Source: Rhodospirillales bacterium
Lineage (GTDB): Bacteria; Pseudomonadota; Alphaproteobacteria; Rhodospirillales; Casp-alpha2
Direction of reading: 5' to 3'
Assembly: GCA_018664265.1 (NCBI GenBank)
Contig: JABJOR010000255.1
Coordinates: forward strand, 1 to 9,742
Length of the DNA stretch: 9,742 bases
Below, piece after piece: positions 6,117-9,742 of this stretch. The first letter of the stretch is position 1. Every line of letters begins with the position of its first letter. Position numbers and translations under genes: made by a program. The notes beneath the pieces are model-generated. The model did no database searches and was not told the DNA's origin. It saw nothing but the letters and a program-made list of their open reading frames with translations.

Positions 6117-7613
6117 TTATTTTGACAAGGTGCGTTTAACGGCGTCTGCCCAACCGTCCAGTTTTTTCTGGCGAATATTGTCCGGCATATCGGCTGTAAA
6201 TCGTTTTTCCAGATTCCAGCTTTGCGCAAATTCATTGAGTTTGGGATAGAAGCCAACCTGCATGCCTGCAAGGTAAGCTGCACCCAATGCCGTTGTTTCC
6301 AATACAGTTGGCCTGTCAACGGGTGCGTCGAGAATATCGGACAGGCGTTGCATGGTCCAATTTGATGAAACCATGCCGCCGTCGACTCTGAGCACTGTTT
6401 GCTGCGCGGCGCCCCAGTCACGGCGCATGGCCGAAAGCAAATCATTGGTCTGGTAACAAACGGATTCCAGTGTGGCCAAAGCAATTTCAGCAGGCCCGGT
6501 ATTTCGTGTCAGGCCAAACAGTGCGCCACGGCAATCCGCATCCCAGTAGGGCGCACCCAACCCAACAAAAGCCGGAACCAGATAGACATCCTCTGCCGGG
6601 CTGGCTTGCTCAGCCAATTCACCGGATTGTGGGGCGCTCTCGATTATCCCCAATCCATCTCGTAGCCACTGCACGGCAGCACCTGCAACAAAGATTGAGC
6701 CTTCCAATGCATACGTGGGTTGGTCGTCTATTTGATAGGCAATCGTTGTCAGCAACCGATTTTTGGATGCAACAGCCGTGTTGCCCGTATTGAGCAGGGC
6801 AAAACAACCCGTGCCATAGGTCGATTTCATCATTCCTGGTTCGAAACAGGCTTGACCAACCGTTGCGGCCTGTTGGTCGCCTGCAATACCTGAAATAGAT
6901 ATCACGCCATCAAATATTTCTGGTTCAGTCTGGCCAAAATCACAAGCGCTGTCATGGACTTCGGGTAAGATGCTTTCCGGAATTCTGAATAAATCGAGCA
7001 AGCTGCCACGCCAGCGGCCCTGGTGAATGTCATAGAGCATGGTTCGGCTGGCATTTGTTGCATCTGTTGCGTGGACCTTGCCACCTGTCAGACGCCACAG
7101 CAGAAAACTGTCCACGGTTCCAAAAGCCAACTTCCCAGCATTTGCCGCTTCTCGCGCTCCATCAACATGATCGAGAATCCAGGCTATTTTTGTTGCAGAA
7201 AAATAAGGGTCCAATAACAGGCCGGTTTTTTCAGTCACAGAGCTTTCATGGCCCGCATCACGCAGGGCTTTGCATGTATCCGATGTTCGCCTGTCCTGCC
7301 AGACTATGGCATTGTGGATGGGCTTTCCAGTTTCCCGGTTCCAGATAACAGTTGTTTCTCGCTGATTTGTAATGCCAATTGATGCGATGTCATCTGGAGT
7401 GGCATTTGCCTCGGCCATGGCGGCTTTGCAACTGGCTATTGTGGTCTGCCAGATTTCTTCCGGGTCATGTTCGACCCAACCGGAATTAGGGAAATGTTGG
7501 GTAAACTCCATTTGCCTAATAGAGGCTACGCTATAGCCATGATCAAATAAAACGGCACGTGATGAAGTGGTTCCCTGATCAATCGCCAGAATATATTCTT
7601 TATCATTGCTCAT
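6117..7613 (-). CDS. glpK: Glycerol kinase (FGGY family)
   Basis: This cytoplasmic enzyme converts glycerol and ATP to sn-glycerol 3-phosphate. The 498-residue protein has the family blocks in order: the phosphate-binding loop D-Q-G-T-T-S-S-R (12-19), [10 protein letters not shown] (46-55), the glycerol-contact region N-Q-R-E-T (83-87), the catalytic Asp246 in G-I-A-G-D-Q-Q, the Y-G-T-G-C-F block, and the C-terminal V-D-G-G-M and T-A-L-G-A-A-Y-L motifs. The segment before G-I-A-G-D lacks the G-G-K-G-G-T-R loop that binds fructose-1,6-bisphosphate in E. coli GlpK, and the C-terminus ends at A-V-K-R-T-L-S-K, so allosteric control probably differs. It starts 24 nt after glpD, with GGAG (7624-7627) 10 nt upstream. 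Confidence 0.97.
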   Translation of the reverse strand: MSNDKEYILAIDQGTTSSRAVLFDHGYSVASIRQMEFTQHFPNSGWVEHDPEEIWQTTIASCKAAMAEANATPDDIASIGITNQRETTVIWNRETGKPIHNAIVWQDRRTSDTCKALRDAGHESSVTEKTGLLLDPYFSATKIAWILDHVDGAREAANAGKLAFGTVDSFLLWRLTGGKVHATDATNASRTMLYDIHQGRWRGSLLDLFRIPESILPEVHDSACDFGQTEPEIFDGVISISGIAGDQQAATVGQACFEPGMMKSTYGTGCFALLNTGNTAVASKNRLLTTIAYQIDDQPTYALEGSIFVAGAAVQWLRDGLGIIESAPQSGELAEQASPAEDVYLVPAFVGLGAPYWDADCRGALFGLTRNTGPAEIALATLESVCYQTNDLLSAMRRDWGAAQQTVLRVDGGMVSSNWTMQRLSDILDAPVDRPTVLETTALGAAYLAGMQVGFYPKLNEFAQSWNLEKRFTADMPDNIRQKKLDGWADAVKRTLSK

Positions 7614-7637
7614 TACGTTTTAACTCCGCAGCTTCCC

Positions 7638-9134
7638 TTAATGCATATATTTTTTTAGCATATTTTTTTCAGCGTCGCTCAACAATAAACCAAGTTTGGT
7701 TCGACGGTATAATATGTCATCAGGGTCAACTGCGAATTCCTGCACCATCAGATAATCGACTTCGAGCTTATATAAATTTGCGCCAAAGCAACGCCCCAGA
7801 TCATTAATGGTTTTTGCATCTTGCAGGATATCATAGGTAATTGTGCCGTATAGAGTTGCCAGCCGCATTGCATGGGACTGATCCAGAAATGGAAATTTCT
7901 TTCTGATATCCTTCACCAAATTATCAATTGTGCCCACCGGAAAATCACCACCTGGCAGGTAACTGCCTTTTGTCCACACAGGTTTTTTCGGCCCAAGAAT
8001 AGCTTCGATCTTTTCAATAACGGCTTCTGACAGCCGCCTGTATGTGGTTATTTTTCCGCCAAAGATATTAATCAATCCGGATTTATCCGTTTGTTTGTCT
8101 ACGCGCAATATATAATCACGGGTCGCTTCCTGGGCTTTGGATGCACCATCGTCAAATAGAGGACGCACGCCACAAAACTGCCATATGACCTGATCGCGGG
8201 CTACAGGGTTTTTGAAATACTGGCTGGCAGAAGTACAAAGATACTCGATTTCATCTTCGGTAATTTCAGCCTCACCCGGATCACCGACATAATCCAGATC
8301 TGTCGTACCAATCATTGTAAAATCATTTTCATAGGGGATGGCAAAAATAATTCGTCCATCGACATTTTGGAAAATGTAGCACTTGTCATGATCAAACATT
8401 TTTTCAACGATGATATGACTGCCCAGCACAAGACGAACATTATGGACATCCGGTTGCCCACCTGCCCCGCCAAGGTATTGATCAACCCAGGGGCCTGTTG
8501 CATTGACGAGAATTTTTGCCTGAATGATTTCCTGTTCACCGTTTTGTTGGTCTTCCGTGTGCACATGCCACACACCATCGATCTGTTCAGATTTGATAAC
8601 TTTAGTTTGGGTTTTGATAACGGCACCACGGCTGCGAGCATCCATTGCGTTCAGGACAACAAGGCGGGCGTCATCCACCCAACAGTCCGAGTACTCGAAG
8701 GCTTTGGTGAACGCGGGTTGAAGGGGTGTTCCGGTTTCGTCTGATTTGAGATTTACATCTCTTGTCGGCGGCAGTAGCTTTCGTCCCCCTAGGTGATCAT
8801 AAAAGAACAGGCCAAGACGCAAGAACCACGCAGGCCGCAATCCTTTATAATGGGGCAAAATAAAACGAAGGGGTTTGATAATATGGGGGGCCATCTTCCA
8901 TAAGATTTCACGCTCTATCAGTGCTTTGCGCACCAACATAAATTCGTAATGTTCGAGATAACGCAAACCCCCGTGGATCAATTTTGTTGAGCGCGATGAA
9001 GTTCCACTCGCAAAATCATCTTGTTCGGCCAGAAAAACTTTATACCCCCGCCCGGCAGCATCACGAGCAATGCCGCACCCATTTATGCCGCCGCCAACAA
9101 TAAAAATATCAAAGAGGGCTGGCGCATTATTCAT
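7638..9134 (-). CDS. glpD: Aerobic-type glycerol-3-phosphate dehydrogenase (FAD)
   Basis: This peripheral inner-membrane enzyme oxidises sn-glycerol 3-phosphate to dihydroxyacetone phosphate and passes electrons to quinone. I chose the ATG at 9134 (498 residues; E. coli GlpD has 501). It gives M-N-N-A-P-A-L-F-D-I-F-I-V, placing the FAD-binding G-G-G-I-N-G-C-G at residues 14-21. It has GGAAG (9144-9148) 9 nt upstream and overlaps the glpR stop by 8 nt. A TTG at 9176 would add 14 unrelated residues. Other family marks are S-S-R-S-T-K-L-I-H-G-G-L-R-Y-L near residue 50, the D-F-T-M-I-G-T-T-D segment, and I-F-G-G-K-I-T-T-Y-R-R-L-S-E in the C-terminal third. Wording such as L-R-L-G-L-F-F-Y-D-H-L-G-G-R-K-L-L-P resembles alphaproteobacterial GlpD. 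It is intact. Confidence 0.97.
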   Translation of the reverse strand: MNNAPALFDIFIVGGGINGCGIARDAAGRGYKVFLAEQDDFASGTSSRSTKLIHGGLRYLEHYEFMLVRKALIEREILWKMAPHIIKPLRFILPHYKGLRPAWFLRLGLFFYDHLGGRKLLPPTRDVNLKSDETGTPLQPAFTKAFEYSDCWVDDARLVVLNAMDARSRGAVIKTQTKVIKSEQIDGVWHVHTEDQQNGEQEIIQAKILVNATGPWVDQYLGGAGGQPDVHNVRLVLGSHIIVEKMFDHDKCYIFQNVDGRIIFAIPYENDFTMIGTTDLDYVGDPGEAEITEDEIEYLCTSASQYFKNPVARDQVIWQFCGVRPLFDDGASKAQEATRDYILRVDKQTDKSGLINIFGGKITTYRRLSEAVIEKIEAILGPKKPVWTKGSYLPGGDFPVGTIDNLVKDIRKKFPFLDQSHAMRLATLYGTITYDILQDAKTINDLGRCFGANLYKLEVDYLMVQEFAVDPDDILYRRTKLGLLLSDAEKNMLKKYMH

Positions 9135-9742
9135 CCACAGAATCTTCCGGCAGTGGCATATCCTGTTCCGCGACAATAATTTCTACGCCAGCCTCATTGC
9201 ATAAATCGATAAATTTTTGTGGTGGAGGAACGTCCGTAACAAAGGTTTTTATTTCTGAGATATGCCCTATGCGAGCCGGAGCCTTGCGCTCAAACTTCAT
9301 TCCATCTGTCACCAAAATGACTTTGCGAGCATGTTCCAGAATTGCTTTGGACACCCGAACTTCCCGGTGATCAAAATCCAGCAGCGAGCCATCTTCATCA
9401 ATGGCAGAGGCACCGATGACGGCAATGTCGACTTTAAACTGCCGGATAAAGTCAACCGCACTGGCGCCAATAATGCCGCCATCCGCCCGACGGGCTGAGC
9501 CGCCAGCTATCAAAACTTCGGCCTCGGATGTTTCCAGCAGAATATTGGCAATGTTGATGTTATTCGTAATCACCATCAATCCTTTATGGCGGTAAAGCGA
9601 TTTGGCAACCTGCTCGGTTGTTGTTCCAATATTCAGGATAACAGAAGCATTATCCGGGATCAGAGCCGCTGCGGCTTCCCCGATATTATGCTTGCCTTCA
9701 ACGGCGATCATGCGTCGAGAGTTATAGGCAAAGTTCGTAACG
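9127..9742 (-). CDS. glpR: GlpR, DeoR-family glycerol-3-phosphate repressor (N-terminus beyond window)
   Basis: The frame is open to the window edge and encodes 204 residues, starting V-T-N-F-A-Y-N-S-R-R. E. coli GlpR has 252 residues, so about 50, including the DNA-binding helix-turn-helix, lie outside. The visible part is the DeoR sensor domain, with the typical N-I-G-T-T-T-E-Q-V-A phosphate-binding segment, V-I-T-N-N-I-N-I-A, the A-G-G-S-A-R-R-A-D-G-G-I-I-G block and V-T-D-G-M-K-F. The ATG at 9711 is internal, not the start, because the N-F-A-Y-N-S-R-R stretch before it belongs to the family. In this family sn-glycerol 3-phosphate relieves repression of glp genes. Direct overlap with glpD makes the GlpR assignment strong, although DeoR members for other sugars look alike. 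Confidence 0.92.
   Translation of the reverse strand, partial: VTNFAYNSRRMIAVEGKHNIGEAAAALIPDNASVILNIGTTTEQVAKSLYRHKGLMVITNNINIANILLETSEAEVLIAGGSARRADGGIIGASAVDFIRQFKVDIAVIGASAIDEDGSLLDFDHREVRVSKAILEHARKVILVTDGMKFERKAPARIGHISEIKTFVTDVPPPQKFIDLCNEAGVEIIVAEQDMPLPEDSVDE

Noticed and set aside
7644..7673. Two A7 runs at the 3' end of glpD as phase-variation tracts
   Set aside because: They encode ordinary Lys codons a few residues from the stop, so slippage would hardly alter the protein.
9135..9176. TTG start for glpD adding 14 residues
   Set aside because: The ATG at 9134 gives the normal family N-terminus with a good ribosome site; the extension lies inside the glpR coding sequence.
1..9742. 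Mobile elements, CRISPR arrays, tRNA genes or foreign islands
   Set aside because: I see no transposase, no spaced direct repeats, no tRNA-like cloverleaf and no change in base composition; both operons are intact and tightly packed.

Overview
This 9.7-kb window reads as ordinary chromosome of a Gram-negative bacterium. An alphaproteobacterium is most likely, judging from GlpD and GlpR wording, a HupF-like chaperone and a hup-style sigma-54 promoter; I would not name a genus. Base composition looks even, with GC a little under 50% by eye. Every convincing gene lies on the minus strand, so transcription runs from high to low coordinates. I see no mobile element, CRISPR array, tRNA or rRNA.

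The first block (9742 to 6117) is a glycerol catabolism operon: glpR (DeoR-family repressor, N-terminus cut off by the window edge), glpD (FAD glycerol-3-phosphate dehydrogenase) and glpK (glycerol kinase). glpR and glpD overlap by 8 nt and glpD and glpK are 24 nt apart. No glpF is present here.

The second block (5880 to the left edge) is a membrane-bound periplasmic [NiFe]-hydrogenase operon of the Hyb type (group 1c, like E. coli Hyd-2). The order is hybO (small subunit), hybA (four-cluster ferredoxin), hybB (NrfD-like membrane protein), hybC (catalytic large subunit), hybD (maturation protease) and a HypC/HupF-type chaperone. A further gene probably starts with GTG at position 23. Tight spacing and 1-10 nt overlaps indicate one transcript. 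Electrons from H2 would pass from HybC through HybO and HybA to HybB and the quinone pool, the same pool that GlpD reduces.

The 236-nt gap between the blocks holds what looks like a complete hydrogenase control region: a TTTGTTG-N5-CAACAAA palindrome matching the HupR/HoxA-type TTG-N5-CAA operator, a near-consensus IHF site, a near-perfect -24/-12 sigma-54 promoter, and an inverted repeat at the predicted 5' end of the mRNA.

The most unusual observation is in HybO. The proximal-cluster motif, normally C-x-x-C, reads CTGPTES, so one of the four cysteines expected to hold the proximal [4Fe-4S] cluster is proline. All three codon bases differ from either Cys codon, so a single base-call error cannot explain it.
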